Assembly (NCBI RefSeq): GCF_000737335.2
Contig: NZ_JMCC02000006.1
Span: 1 to 64,000 of the forward strand
DNA length: 64,000 nucleotides
Source of the DNA: Enhygromyxa salina
GTDB taxonomy: Bacteria > Myxococcota_A > Polyangia > Nannocystales > Nannocystaceae
Direction: 5' to 3'
The translations under genes and the position numbers were made by a program. Shown here one piece after another: positions 10,568 through 18,746 of this stretch; position 1 is the stretch's first letter; each line of letters starts with the position of its first letter. The notes under the pieces are model-generated. The model worked only from the letters and a program-made list of their open reading frames with translations, was not told where the DNA came from and did no database searches.

Positions 10568-12292
10568 ATGCGACGCGGGACCATCCTGTGTGTTGGACTG
10601 ACACTCATGAGCGCTTGTGGTGACGACGCCACCGTTGGCGACGACGCGCTCGAAGCTGGAACGAGCAGCGGCGATGGCGACGGCGACGGTGACACCGCCC
10701 CCGGGGATGGCGACGGCGATGGCGACACCGCCCCGGGAGATGGCGACGGCGATCCCGGCGACGGTGACGGCGAGCCGGGCGATGGAGACGGCGACGGCGA
10801 CGGCGACGGCGATCCCGGGCCCCCCTTCGTACCGTTCGCGCAGGCTGATTGGGCCCGGGGAGGGATCGCCATCGATCGCGTCGAGGTCAACCAGGCTGTG
10901 GCGATCGAGATTGTGTCGGGCGGTCAGCTGATCCCCGTCGAGCAGCGGACCGGCGGCCTGGTCAAGGATCGCAACACGCTGATCCAAGTGTTCTGGACGA
11001 TCCCCGGCGGCTGGCAGCCGCGCCCGATCAAGGCCAAGCTGCACATTCGCAACACCCAAAATCAGCTGAAAGTCTACGAGCTGACCAAGACCATCTCGGG
11101 CCCGCCATCGGCCGGCAGCATCGACGGTCCGATCACCTTCGCGCTCGCGGCCGAGCAGTTTGGTGGCGACGCGGAGTTCTTCATCGAGCTGTGGGAGGGC
11201 GAGGGTGGCCACGACAACATCGCGGCATCCACCGCCTCGCCATCGGCCCCGGCGGGTGGGATGCAACCAATTGGTGTGACGACCGAGCCCATGGAAGCCA
11301 AGGTCATCTTGGTGCCGGTTCAGTACGACTATGGCAATTGCCACACCAACACCTCCAACATCATCAATACGAACTTTCAGAATTTCCAGGATTGGTTCTT
11401 CGCGCAGAACCCGATCCACACCTTGCACATGAGCATCCACCCGGAGACGCTGGTGCTGGACACCCAGCTGACCACGCTCAGCCAGATCAACAGCAGGTTG
11501 GCCGCCCTGCGCTTCACCGACTTCGCCGAGCCCAACGAGTACTATCACGCGGTCGCCAACTCTTGCTCGGGCGGCGTTGACGGAGCTGGCGGGCTCGCGC
11601 CTGGCACCCCGGGCCCCTACAAGGGGTCGGGGGATCTGCGGGTGTCGACCTCGCTGTGGGTCGACGCTGGCTGGACCCGCGACACGATCGTGCACGAGCT
11701 TGGCCACAACCAGGGCCGGCCGCACTCGCCCTGCGGCAACCCCGACGGCCCCGACGAGAACTTCCCGCACACCGGCTCCAGCATCGGCGCGTGGGGCTTC
11801 AACGTGGTCAGCTTCGCGTGGTACAGCCCCAGCACCCGCAAGGACTACATGAGCTACTGCAGCCCGGCGTGGGTGTCTGACTGGACCTGGGGCCTCGTCC
11901 ACGAGCAGGTGCGGCAGCTGACGTCGTGGGACTATGCGGGGGCGGGAGCGGGAGCGGGGGCCGGGGCGGGGCTCGGCGTAGACGATCCCTTCGTCGAAGT
12001 CCTGCACGGCTGGGTCCACCCCTCGGGGCTCGAGCAATGGTGGACGTCGCCCGGCGAGGTGCCCAAGGAGATGCTGACCACCAGCGACTATGTCGGGTTC
12101 TACGCCGAGGACGGCGAGCTGATCGACGAGCTGCCCGCCGCCAGCTGGGTGCTCGACGACGGCAAGACCCGCTACTTCATGGCCGAGGTCCCCGACTCGG
12201 ATCTGCCCTTGGTGGACGAGATCGTGCGAATCTCCAACGACGTCGCGACCGTGGTCCCACGCGGACAGATCGCGCGCCGCTTCGATCACTAG
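10568..12292 (+). CDS. Metzincin-type zinc metalloprotease lipoprotein
   Basis: This 574-residue protein is a lipoprotein (LTLMSAC, C17) with a Gly-Asp-rich linker (about residues 35-80), then a protease domain. H376-E-L-G-H-N-Q-G-R-P-H gives the extended HExxHxxGxxH zinc motif of metzincins, and a Met-turn-like YMSYC follows about 50 residues later. Family assignment below clan level is uncertain (M66-like is possible). A second low-complexity run of Gly-Ala lies near residue 460, separating a C-terminal beta-rich domain. It is expected to act at the cell surface, for example in predation or matrix turnover. Confidence 0.85.
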   Translation: MRRGTILCVGLTLMSACGDDATVGDDALEAGTSSGDGDGDGDTAPGDGDGDGDTAPGDGDGDPGDGDGEPGDGDGDGDGDGDPGPPFVPFAQADWARGGIAIDRVEVNQAVAIEIVSGGQLIPVEQRTGGLVKDRNTLIQVFWTIPGGWQPRPIKAKLHIRNTQNQLKVYELTKTISGPPSAGSIDGPITFALAAEQFGGDAEFFIELWEGEGGHDNIAASTASPSAPAGGMQPIGVTTEPMEAKVILVPVQYDYGNCHTNTSNIINTNFQNFQDWFFAQNPIHTLHMSIHPETLVLDTQLTTLSQINSRLAALRFTDFAEPNEYYHAVANSCSGGVDGAGGLAPGTPGPYKGSGDLRVSTSLWVDAGWTRDTIVHELGHNQGRPHSPCGNPDGPDENFPHTGSSIGAWGFNVVSFAWYSPSTRKDYMSYCSPAWVSDWTWGLVHEQVRQLTSWDYAGAGAGAGAGAGLGVDDPFVEVLHGWVHPSGLEQWWTSPGEVPKEMLTTSDYVGFYAEDGELIDELPAASWVLDDGKTRYFMAEVPDSDLPLVDEIVRISNDVATVVPRGQIARRFDH

Positions 12293-12310
12293 ATTTGATT
12301 TGATGATGAC

Positions 12311-12316
12311 TACACT
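12311..12316 (+). promoter_or_regulatory. Putative -10 element
   Basis: TACACT ends 10 bases before the ATG at 12327 and supports that start over the ATG cluster at 12300-12306. Confidence 0.35.
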
Positions 12317-12326
12317 CGAGGACCAC

Positions 12327-13697
12327 ATGCGCGCCCGCATCGAGTACACGACCCTAACCTTGGCGCTCGCCGCCTTCGCCCCGCTCGCCGGCTGCGGGGG
12401 CGACGACGGCGGCAGCGACGTCGCCAACCCCGAGACCACTGGCGACGGAGAACCCGGTGACGGCGACGGCGACCCGGGCGACGGTGACGGCGACCCAGGC
12501 GATGGAGACGGCGACGGTGACCCGGGCGACGGCGACGGCGACGGCCCCTGCGCGTCGACGTGGGAGCAGACCCAGATGAAGGTCAACGGCCAGGTCCACG
12601 CCGGCTTCGACGTCGACGTGGCCGCAAACGGCGAGTTCGTCGTCGCCGGGCGGATCGACAACGCCAACTTCGACGCGTGGATCGGCAAGTTCAGCCCCAG
12701 CGGCGAGCAGCTGTGGAGTCAGACGGTGGACAGCGGCGGGGTCGACTTCGCGTCTGGCGTGGTGTTGGACGACGCGGGCGACCTGATCGTGGTTGGCAGC
12801 CTGCAAGGCAGCAACGGCAAGGATCTGTGGATCGAGAAGCGCAGCGGCGCCGACGGCAGCGTCGACTGGACAACCACGGAGGTCAGCAACTTCGCGGGTG
12901 ACAACGAGCCCGGGGACGTCGCGCTCGCGCCCGACGGCACGATCGTCGTCTCGGGCACGGTGCGCATGGGTGACCAAGACTCGGACATCTGGGTCCGCAA
13001 GCTCGCCAGCGCCGACGGCTCGCCAAGCTGGACGGCGACCTACTCGGGCAACGTCGACATGAGCGGGTTCTCGATCGATCGCGGCGCGTCGGTCTCGGTC
13101 GCGCCCAACGGCTCGATCTATGTGGGCGGCGAGCTCGGCGTGAATTTCGAGACCCGCGAGGCGGTGGTGCTGGCCTACGGGCCGGAAGGCGGCGCCGAGC
13201 AGTGGCAGCTGAGCCCGCACGCGACCGGCGGGGCCCACCTGCACCGGTCCGTTGGCGTCGCCGCGGGGCCCGAGAACGAGGTCTACTTCGCGGTCTACCA
13301 GTCGACCGGGATCTGGCGGTTTTGGGTCCACCGCGCGTCGGCGGCGGGCGAGCTCGGGTGGGAGCTGACCGAAGAGGACTTCGTGTATTCGCCCACCAAG
13401 GACTGGGGCGTGGCGGGGCTCGCGGTGAGCGACGCCGGGCTGCTGACGATCGGCGGGTCGCTTCGCAACGAAGAGATTGGCCAGGGCATCAGCTGGTCCG
13501 AGGCCTGGGTCGCGAACCTGTCCCTGACCGGCGAAGGTCAGTGCATCGGGGCGCACACGTGGAAGAACACGCACATCATCCCGGCCTCGACCTACAACTA
13601 TGGGCTCGCCGAGGGGCCCAGCGGCACCGTCGTCGTCGGCGAGGTCCGTGACGGGCCCGAGAACTACCTGTGGGTCGGCGGGTTCGGAGGTCTGTGA
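12327..13697 (+). CDS. Lipoprotein with Gly-Asp linker and propeller-like repeats
   Basis: A protein of 456 residues: signal peptide, lipobox APLAGC (C23), a Gly-Asp-Gly-Asp-Pro linker to about residue 75, then repeated blades of the form G.D.A....GE.VVAG....NFDAWIGKFSPSGEQLWSQ, which resemble SBBP/delta-60 type beta-propeller repeats. A carbohydrate- or protein-binding role at the surface is plausible but not shown. It follows the metalloprotease gene on the same strand after a 34-base gap. Function unknown. Confidence 0.75.
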   Translation: MRARIEYTTLTLALAAFAPLAGCGGDDGGSDVANPETTGDGEPGDGDGDPGDGDGDPGDGDGDGDPGDGDGDGPCASTWEQTQMKVNGQVHAGFDVDVAANGEFVVAGRIDNANFDAWIGKFSPSGEQLWSQTVDSGGVDFASGVVLDDAGDLIVVGSLQGSNGKDLWIEKRSGADGSVDWTTTEVSNFAGDNEPGDVALAPDGTIVVSGTVRMGDQDSDIWVRKLASADGSPSWTATYSGNVDMSGFSIDRGASVSVAPNGSIYVGGELGVNFETREAVVLAYGPEGGAEQWQLSPHATGGAHLHRSVGVAAGPENEVYFAVYQSTGIWRFWVHRASAAGELGWELTEEDFVYSPTKDWGVAGLAVSDAGLLTIGGSLRNEEIGQGISWSEAWVANLSLTGEGQCIGAHTWKNTHIIPASTYNYGLAEGPSGTVVVGEVRDGPENYLWVGGFGGL

Positions 13698-13739
13698 CCA
13701 TGGACCAGCCGGGCGCGCTGGGCTAAAAGCCCCGCCACC

Positions 13740-14567
13740 ATGGCGTGGTTCTACGAGCACTACAGGGACATCTCGGCGACCGGCATCAACACCAAGAGCT
13801 TGGTGCACGCAGAGAAGAGCGAGTTTCAGTCGATCGAGGTCCACGAGACCGTTGGCCACGGCCGGCTGCTGACCCTCGATGACATGGTCATGGTCACCGA
13901 GCTCGACGAGTTCGTGTATCACGATCTGCTGACCCACGTGCCGCTGTGCATCCACCCCAACCCGCGCCAGGTGCTGGTCGTGGGTGGCGGCGACGGGGGC
14001 TCGGTCCGCGAGGTGCTCAAGCACGCCAGCGTCGAGCGGGTCGTGCAGTGCGAGATCGACGAGCGGGTCACCCGCGTGTGCCAAGAGCACATTCCTTCGG
14101 TCGCGGGGGCGCTTCAGGATCCGCGCGTGGAGTTGGTGTTCGCGGACGCGGTGGCCTACGTCAAGCAGCACCCCAACAGCTTTGACGCGATCCTGGTCGA
14201 CTCGACCGAGCCGATCGGTCCGGCCGCGGCGCTGTTCGCCGAAGCGTTCTTTCGCGATCTCTCGGCGGCCCTGCGGCCTGGCGGGATCATCAGCTCCCAA
14301 GCGGAGTCGCCCTACTACGCGCCCGAGGTGGTCCGTGATCTGTTCGCCACGGTCCGCCGCGTGTTCAACGAGGTCCACGCCTACTACGGCGTGATCCCAA
14401 CCTACCCGGGCGGCGGCTGGGTGTTCTGCCTGGCCAGCGACTCGCTCGAGCCCAAGCAGGTCGACCTCGAGCGGGCCGCGGCGCTGGCCAGCCGCTACTA
14501 CTCGCCGGCCGTGGCCGCGGGCGCGTTCATGCTGCCAAACTTCATCTCGAAGCTGGTCACGCCGTGA
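13740..14567 (+). CDS. speE: Spermidine synthase
   Basis: This 275-residue aminopropyltransferase transfers an aminopropyl group from decarboxylated S-adenosylmethionine to putrescine in the cytoplasm. The N-terminal beta domain (WFYEHY...SEFQSIEVHETVGHGRLLTLD) is followed by the Rossmann-like domain with VVGGGDGGSVREVLKH, the acidic EIDERV strand and the active-site DSTEPIGPA segment; SQAESPYY and YPGGGWVF complete the family signature. The stop codon overlaps the GTG of the agmatinase gene (GTGA), so the two polyamine genes are co-translated. A small GGGCT/AGCCC hairpin lies just upstream of the ATG. Confidence 0.96.
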   Translation: MAWFYEHYRDISATGINTKSLVHAEKSEFQSIEVHETVGHGRLLTLDDMVMVTELDEFVYHDLLTHVPLCIHPNPRQVLVVGGGDGGSVREVLKHASVERVVQCEIDERVTRVCQEHIPSVAGALQDPRVELVFADAVAYVKQHPNSFDAILVDSTEPIGPAAALFAEAFFRDLSAALRPGGIISSQAESPYYAPEVVRDLFATVRRVFNEVHAYYGVIPTYPGGGWVFCLASDSLEPKQVDLERAAALASRYYSPAVAAGAFMLPNFISKLVTP

Positions 14568-15481
14568 ACCCCATGGGCGCAACCACACGGTTCTTGGGCG
14601 CGGGTCTGGCCACGGAGGCGGAGCGGGCCTCTGCGGCGGTGATCGGGGTCCCCTACGACGGCGCGGTGACCTACCGCAGCGGCGCCAGCGACGGGCCCGA
14701 AGGCCTGCGCTTGGCGTCCGACAGCATCGAGACCTACTGCCCCAAGCTCGATCGCTCCCTCGATGAATTCGCGTACGTCGACCTTGGCGATCTGGTCGTG
14801 GACGTGCCGGCGGCGGGCGTGGTCGCTGGCGCGACCCCGGGTGAGCGCTTGGTCCGATCGCTGCGCAAGCAGCTCGACGCGCTGCCGGTGCTGCCGCTGA
14901 TTGCGATCGGCGGCGATCACCTGGTCGCCTACCCCTTCGTCGAGCGGGCGCTCGAGCGGCACCCCAGCTTGCAGATCATTCACGTCGACGCCCACATGGA
15001 TCTGCGCGCGGCGTGGGACGGTGAGCCCTACAATCACGCGACGGTGCTCGGCCGCCTGCGCGAGCGGATGGGGCCGGATCACCGGCTGCACCAGTGGGGG
15101 ATCCGCTCGGGTGAGCGCACGGAGTATCAGCTCGCCGCCGACGATCCGCGGATCGAGCTGCTGGCCCCCGCGCTCGAGCCCATGGCCGCGCGCGTGCGTG
15201 AGCTGCTCGCGGCTGACCTGCCGATCTACGTCACGCTGGACGTCGACGGCATCGACCCGGCGGACATCCCTGGAACCGGGACGCCCGAGCCCGACGGGCT
15301 GCGCTTTGGCATGGTCGAGGCCGCGCTGGGTCTGCTGGCGAGCGCGCCCACGAACGGCCCTGGGCTGGTCGGGGCCGACGTCGTCGAGCTCGCGCCGGGG
15401 ATCGATCCCACGGGTCGGTCGCAGGTCGCGGTCGCCCGCCTGGTCCGGACGCTGCTGCTTGGGTTGGTCCGCGGCGGCTGA
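14564..15481 (+). CDS. speB: Agmatinase (ureohydrolase family)
   Basis: A 305-residue protein of the arginase/agmatinase family that hydrolyses agmatine to putrescine and urea. The binuclear manganese site is intact: GGDH, HVDAHMD and the late DVDGIDP...GTPEPDG block. Product putrescine is the substrate of the adjacent spermidine synthase, which favours agmatinase over arginase or formiminoglutamase. The GTG at 14564 overlaps the speE stop; an ATG at 14573 is an alternative. No arginine decarboxylase gene lies in the window. Confidence 0.9.
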   Translation: MNPMGATTRFLGAGLATEAERASAAVIGVPYDGAVTYRSGASDGPEGLRLASDSIETYCPKLDRSLDEFAYVDLGDLVVDVPAAGVVAGATPGERLVRSLRKQLDALPVLPLIAIGGDHLVAYPFVERALERHPSLQIIHVDAHMDLRAAWDGEPYNHATVLGRLRERMGPDHRLHQWGIRSGERTEYQLAADDPRIELLAPALEPMAARVRELLAADLPIYVTLDVDGIDPADIPGTGTPEPDGLRFGMVEAALGLLASAPTNGPGLVGADVVELAPGIDPTGRSQVAVARLVRTLLLGLVRGG

Positions 15482-15496
15482 GCCGCGAACCTCTGT

Positions 15497-15502
15497 TAGA
15501 GT
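15497..15502 (+). promoter_or_regulatory. Putative -10 element, leaderless-type start
   Basis: TAGAGT ends 7 bases before the ATG at 15510. Confidence 0.4.
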
Positions 15503-15509
15503 ACGAGCG

Positions 15510-16844
15510 ATGCCAGCGGCGCCGATCCTGTTGCTCGCGACGCTGGTCGCGGGCGAGCCAGAGTTTGGCCTGCACCTGCGCGGCCCGGCGATCGAGCCCA
15601 CCGCCCCGGTCCGCACCCAGACCCACCACGCGCCCGTGCCCGACACGCTCGTCGTCCCCTACGACGACGCCGTGCCCACGCCGCCGGTCGCCGCCACCAG
15701 CGTTCAACAGCCCGATCCAGCCAAGCCACGCCGCAAGCTCGGCACCAACACGACGATCTTCGTCAACTTCGACGGCGTCACGATCGGCGACTGCTCGCCC
15801 TCCAACAGCCACGAAAATTGCTCGTGGCTCGAGACCGGGACCAGCTTCGCGCCCTACAGCGGCGCCCTCCCCCACCGCGTGGCGATCCTCGACGCGATGC
15901 GCTCGCAGGTCAACGAGCTGGGCGTCCGCGTCACGGCCCAGCGGCCGCCCGAGGACGAGTCGTATGTGATGGTCGTGTACGGCGGCGAGTCGGTCGACGA
16001 CGAGGCGCTCGGCCGCGCGCCAGGGGGCGATTGCTGGGATGATCGACCCAACGAGATCGCCCATGTGTACCTCGACGGCGAGCGCAGCTCGTGGATCAAC
16101 GGGGGGGCATCGACGGCGCTGCACGAGTCGGCGCACACCTGGGGCTTCGATCACATCGGGCTCGAGCACGCGCTGATGGCCCCAAGCGGCGGCAACACGA
16201 TCGCCAAGTTCTTCGATGGCTGCGCGCAGATCGTAGAGGACACCGCGCTGACCCCCGTAGAGGAAGCAGGCAGCTGTCCGCAGATCAGCCTCGAGCAGTG
16301 CGGGCTCCCAGACTTTCAGCACGACCTGGCGATGATGCACCTGCTGTTTGGCGCGCCCTACGTCGACGACATCGCGCCGGTCCTCGAGCTGGTCCGGCCC
16401 TTCGATGGGGCCTACTTCGTGGGCCCGGCCGACTTCGGCGTCGAGCTGCGGATCATCGATGATCAGCACCCGCAGGTGTACGAGCTGGCGATCGGGATCC
16501 GCGACCTGGTCGACGATCCGGCGTTCTCGCCCGTCTACGAGCCAAGCTTCGACGTCACCGCCCTGCCGATCGGCACGTGGACCTTCGAGCTGCGCCTGCG
16601 CGACGCGGCCGGCAACGAGACCTCGCTCGAGTTCGTGATCGAGGTCGGCGAAGATCCCATGCTGCTCGACGACGGCTGCCACTGCGCCTCGACGCGCGCG
16701 GGGTCGCTGCCGCTTGGGCCTGGAGCGCTGGCGCTGCTCGGCCTGCTGGGTCTGCGACGCCGGCGACCGGCGCGGACCCAGGACCCTAAAACACGACGAC
16801 AGCCCCCAGCGCCGCGCCGACGTCAAAGTCCCGCTGCGGGGTGA
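15510..16844 (+). CDS. Secreted metzincin-like protease with MYXO-CTERM-like tail
   Basis: This 444-residue protein has a short signal peptide and a zinc motif H205-E-S-A-H-T-W-G-F-D-H (HExxHxxGxxH), followed by a beta-sandwich-like region. The C-terminus carries two close cysteines (CHC), a hydrophobic helix (GALALLGLLGL) and an arginine cluster (RRRR), the layout of MYXO-CTERM sorting tails that anchor proteins at the myxobacterial surface. About 30 residues follow the arginine cluster and are encoded by DNA that also forms the antisense 3' end of the convergent barrel gene (59-base overlap). Start set by TAGAGT 7 bases upstream. Confidence 0.82.
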   Translation: MPAAPILLLATLVAGEPEFGLHLRGPAIEPTAPVRTQTHHAPVPDTLVVPYDDAVPTPPVAATSVQQPDPAKPRRKLGTNTTIFVNFDGVTIGDCSPSNSHENCSWLETGTSFAPYSGALPHRVAILDAMRSQVNELGVRVTAQRPPEDESYVMVVYGGESVDDEALGRAPGGDCWDDRPNEIAHVYLDGERSSWINGGASTALHESAHTWGFDHIGLEHALMAPSGGNTIAKFFDGCAQIVEDTALTPVEEAGSCPQISLEQCGLPDFQHDLAMMHLLFGAPYVDDIAPVLELVRPFDGAYFVGPADFGVELRIIDDQHPQVYELAIGIRDLVDDPAFSPVYEPSFDVTALPIGTWTFELRLRDAAGNETSLEFVIEVGEDPMLLDDGCHCASTRAGSLPLGPGALALLGLLGLRRRRPARTQDPKTRRQPPAPRRRQSPAAG

Positions 16845-17673
16845 ACGGCACCTGTACGCCCAGGGTCAAGGACCAGCGTGTGTCGATGTTCCACGCGAAG
16901 TTTGCGAGCGCGGTCGCCCGCGTCGTGCCGACCGCTCGATCGCGCTCACCCGCGCGGCTGCCCGCGCAATACTCGAGCTCCCCCGCGGGGCTGCGACAGG
17001 CGTTGATCGCCCGAACATCGACCAGCGCGCCGCCGCCGACGGCGAGCTTGCCGTCGAGCAGCCGCGCACCCACTTGGCCGCCCGCGCTGAGATCCAGCGC
17101 GACGCCAGCCGGACGCCACTCGGTGCTGGCCACGCCAAGCACCTGCCAATACAGCCGCGTGTAGGTGCGGGTGTAGATCAGGCTGGGCGTGACGGACCAC
17201 AGCCGCCCGGGGTCGACCACGCTGCGGACCGTTCGGGTTGGAAAGCTCGCGCCGACCACGAAGGTCAAGGTTCGGTGGATCAACTTGTCGGCGTGGGGCG
17301 TGATGCGGATGAACGCCCGGGTGTCGCCGTAGCCAGACTGGACGCTGTTCGGTCCGTCTTCGGGCTGCTCGGCGACGGTCGTGAACGGCAGCTGGGCGCC
17401 GAACGAGAACGCAGGGATCGGCGCATACTCGCCGAGCAAGCTCAGGTCGTTGCGCTGTCCGGGCACGATCCCAACGCCCGAGTGGCTGAACTCGTTGAGC
17501 AGCATCAGTCGGGTGCTTGCTGCGCCGCCGCGATTGCCAACGCTGTTGATGCTGCGCACGCCCTCGGAGCTGCCGTGGCCGGCGACATGGTGGGCGTTGG
17601 CCTGGCGCGGGACCGCGACCCACGCGAGCGCCAGCAGCAACCCAAGCGAGCGGCGCCGGCGGAAGCTACTCAC
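16786..17673 (-). CDS. Outer-membrane beta-barrel protein
   Basis: About 295 residues from the GTG at 17673 (or 297 from 17679): signal peptide after FRRRRSLGLLLALAWVAVPRQANA, then alternating amphipathic strands typical of a transporter-like outer-membrane barrel, ending in a C-terminal aromatic (VVVF). Mature N-terminus begins HHVAGHG, possibly metal-binding. Its start overlaps the stop of the diheme cytochrome gene, so the two are co-translated. Context with a redox two-component system suggests a respiration- or metal-linked role. The 3' end overlaps the convergent protease gene by 59 bases. Confidence 0.75.
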   Translation of the reverse strand: MSSFRRRRSLGLLLALAWVAVPRQANAHHVAGHGSSEGVRSINSVGNRGGAASTRLMLLNEFSHSGVGIVPGQRNDLSLLGEYAPIPAFSFGAQLPFTTVAEQPEDGPNSVQSGYGDTRAFIRITPHADKLIHRTLTFVVGASFPTRTVRSVVDPGRLWSVTPSLIYTRTYTRLYWQVLGVASTEWRPAGVALDLSAGGQVGARLLDGKLAVGGGALVDVRAINACRSPAGELEYCAGSRAGERDRAVGTTRATALANFAWNIDTRWSLTLGVQVPFTPQRDFDVGAALGAVVVF

Positions 17674-17995
17674 TTGCACGGCCAACCTTTGCGAGCGAGG
17701 GCAAACGATCGTGCTTGGCCCGGCGTGGGTCGCTACGAGAGCCAACCCGCGCGCGATGACAGTCGACGCAGGTGCGCGTATCGGTCGTCATCCAGTCGGC
17801 GACGATCGGCGCCTCGGTCGGCCCGCCAAGCTCGAGCGCCTCTTGCTCGCTCACGTGGCAGCTCATGCAGGTCTGCGATTCGCTGGCTTTGCTGACGCCA
17901 GCGTGGACACCATTGGCGCGAATATTTGGCGCGAACGCGGGCAGGCACCCCACTGTCGCAACCAGCAGCACGCCGAACATTCGAAGCTGCCGCAC
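17666..17995 (-). CDS. Small diheme cytochrome c lipoprotein
   Basis: A protein of 109 residues with a lipobox (ATVGC, C17) and two haem c attachment sites, C43-M-S-C-H47 and C76-V-D-C-H80. It probably sits on a periplasmic membrane face and relays electrons. Start at GTG 17995 is supported by TATAGC six bases upstream and by the lipoprotein signal; the frame is open further upstream but that would run under the divergent promoter. The stop overlaps the start of the barrel gene by about 8 bases. Partner oxidase or reductase not identified. Confidence 0.75.
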   Translation of the reverse strand: MRQLRMFGVLLVATVGCLPAFAPNIRANGVHAGVSKASESQTCMSCHVSEQEALELGGPTEAPIVADWMTTDTRTCVDCHRARVGSRSDPRRAKHDRLPSLAKVGRASE

Positions 17996-18001
17996 GCCTA
18001 C

Positions 18002-18007
18002 GCTATA
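18002..18007 (-). promoter_or_regulatory. Putative -10 element for the cytochrome-barrel operon
   Basis: TATAGC on the minus strand, six bases before the GTG at 17995, inside a 101-base divergent intergenic region. Confidence 0.4.
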
Positions 18008-18084
18008 TGCCGAGTTCGGCCCGCGCGCCTGCGACACAATGTCGCGGCGACAAGCGGTCGCACCCCGATCCGCGCTTCCTCGGG

Positions 18085-18090
18085 TAGCTT
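18085..18090 (+). promoter_or_regulatory. Putative -10 element for the YtkA-like lipoprotein
   Basis: TAGCTT ends six bases before the ATG at 18097. It shares the divergent region with the cytochrome operon promoter. Confidence 0.4.
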
Positions 18091-18096
18091 CCACAC

Positions 18097-18708
18097 ATGA
18101 CACGCACCTCGATGCTGGCCGCGTCCCTTCTGTTTGGGTCCCTCGCTGGGATCATGTTCGCTTGCGACAGCGGGGATGCCGTTGGCAAGCCCTGCGAGAC
18201 CGCAGAGGACTGTGACCAGGGGCTGATCTGCGACGTTCACGACGGCCAGGGCACCTGCCAAGAAGACCACGGGCACGAGGACGGGCACGAGGACGGACAC
18301 GAGGAAGGGCACGAGGGCGAACACGAGGACGGGGAAGAGGAAGGCTGCGCAGCAGAGACCCGCGCCGACACCTACGCCGTGGGCCTGAGCAAGTCCGGAT
18401 CGTTCGTGACCGCGAGCTTCGTCTCGGCCGATCCCGCGCCGCCGGTGAAGGGCGACAACAGCTGGGTCCTGAGCTTCTCCGACGCCGACGGTGAGCCGCT
18501 CGATGGCCTGGAGATCGTGGTCACGCCGATGATGCCCGACCACGGCCACGGCACGGCGATCGTCGCGGAGGTCAGCCCAACAGGAACCCCCGGCGAGTAC
18601 GACGTCGCCCCGGTCAACCTGCACATGACCGGGTACTGGGAGATCGCCTTCGATGTCACCGCGGCCGATCAGCAGGACTCGGTCATGTTTGGGTTCTGCG
18701 TCGAGTGA
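18097..18708 (+). CDS. His-rich lipoprotein with YtkA-like domain
   Basis: This 203-residue lipoprotein (lipobox MFAC, C23) has four cysteines (C33, C39, C45, C54), then a run of (HEDG)-type repeats at about residues 58-84, a likely metal-binding segment. The C-terminal half (SWVLSFSDADGEPLDGLEIVVTPMMPDHGHG) resembles the YtkA/FixH-like extracytoplasmic domain often linked to copper or cytochrome oxidase functions. It lies 38 bases upstream of the regB-like kinase gene and is divergent from the cytochrome-barrel pair. A metal-sensing or metal-delivery role is an inference. Confidence 0.75.
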   Translation: MTRTSMLAASLLFGSLAGIMFACDSGDAVGKPCETAEDCDQGLICDVHDGQGTCQEDHGHEDGHEDGHEEGHEGEHEDGEEEGCAAETRADTYAVGLSKSGSFVTASFVSADPAPPVKGDNSWVLSFSDADGEPLDGLEIVVTPMMPDHGHGTAIVAEVSPTGTPGEYDVAPVNLHMTGYWEIAFDVTAADQQDSVMFGFCVE

Positions 18709-18728
18709 GCTCGCCCGGTGATTCGGGC

Positions 18729-18734
18729 TAGCAT
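18729..18734 (+). promoter_or_regulatory. Putative -10 element upstream of regB
   Basis: TAGCAT ends 12 bases before the ATG at 18747; the kinase may also be read from the upstream gene. Confidence 0.3.
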
Positions 18735-18746
18735 GCCGGCACCGCG

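Noticed and set aside
10157..12688. Long minus-strand frame opposite the metalloprotease
   Set aside because: It is antisense to two lipoprotein genes and consists of repeats created by their Gly-Asp linkers.
12354..14588. Long minus-strand frame opposite speE and the propeller lipoprotein
   Set aside because: Antisense to clearly recognised genes; composition only reflects GC bias.
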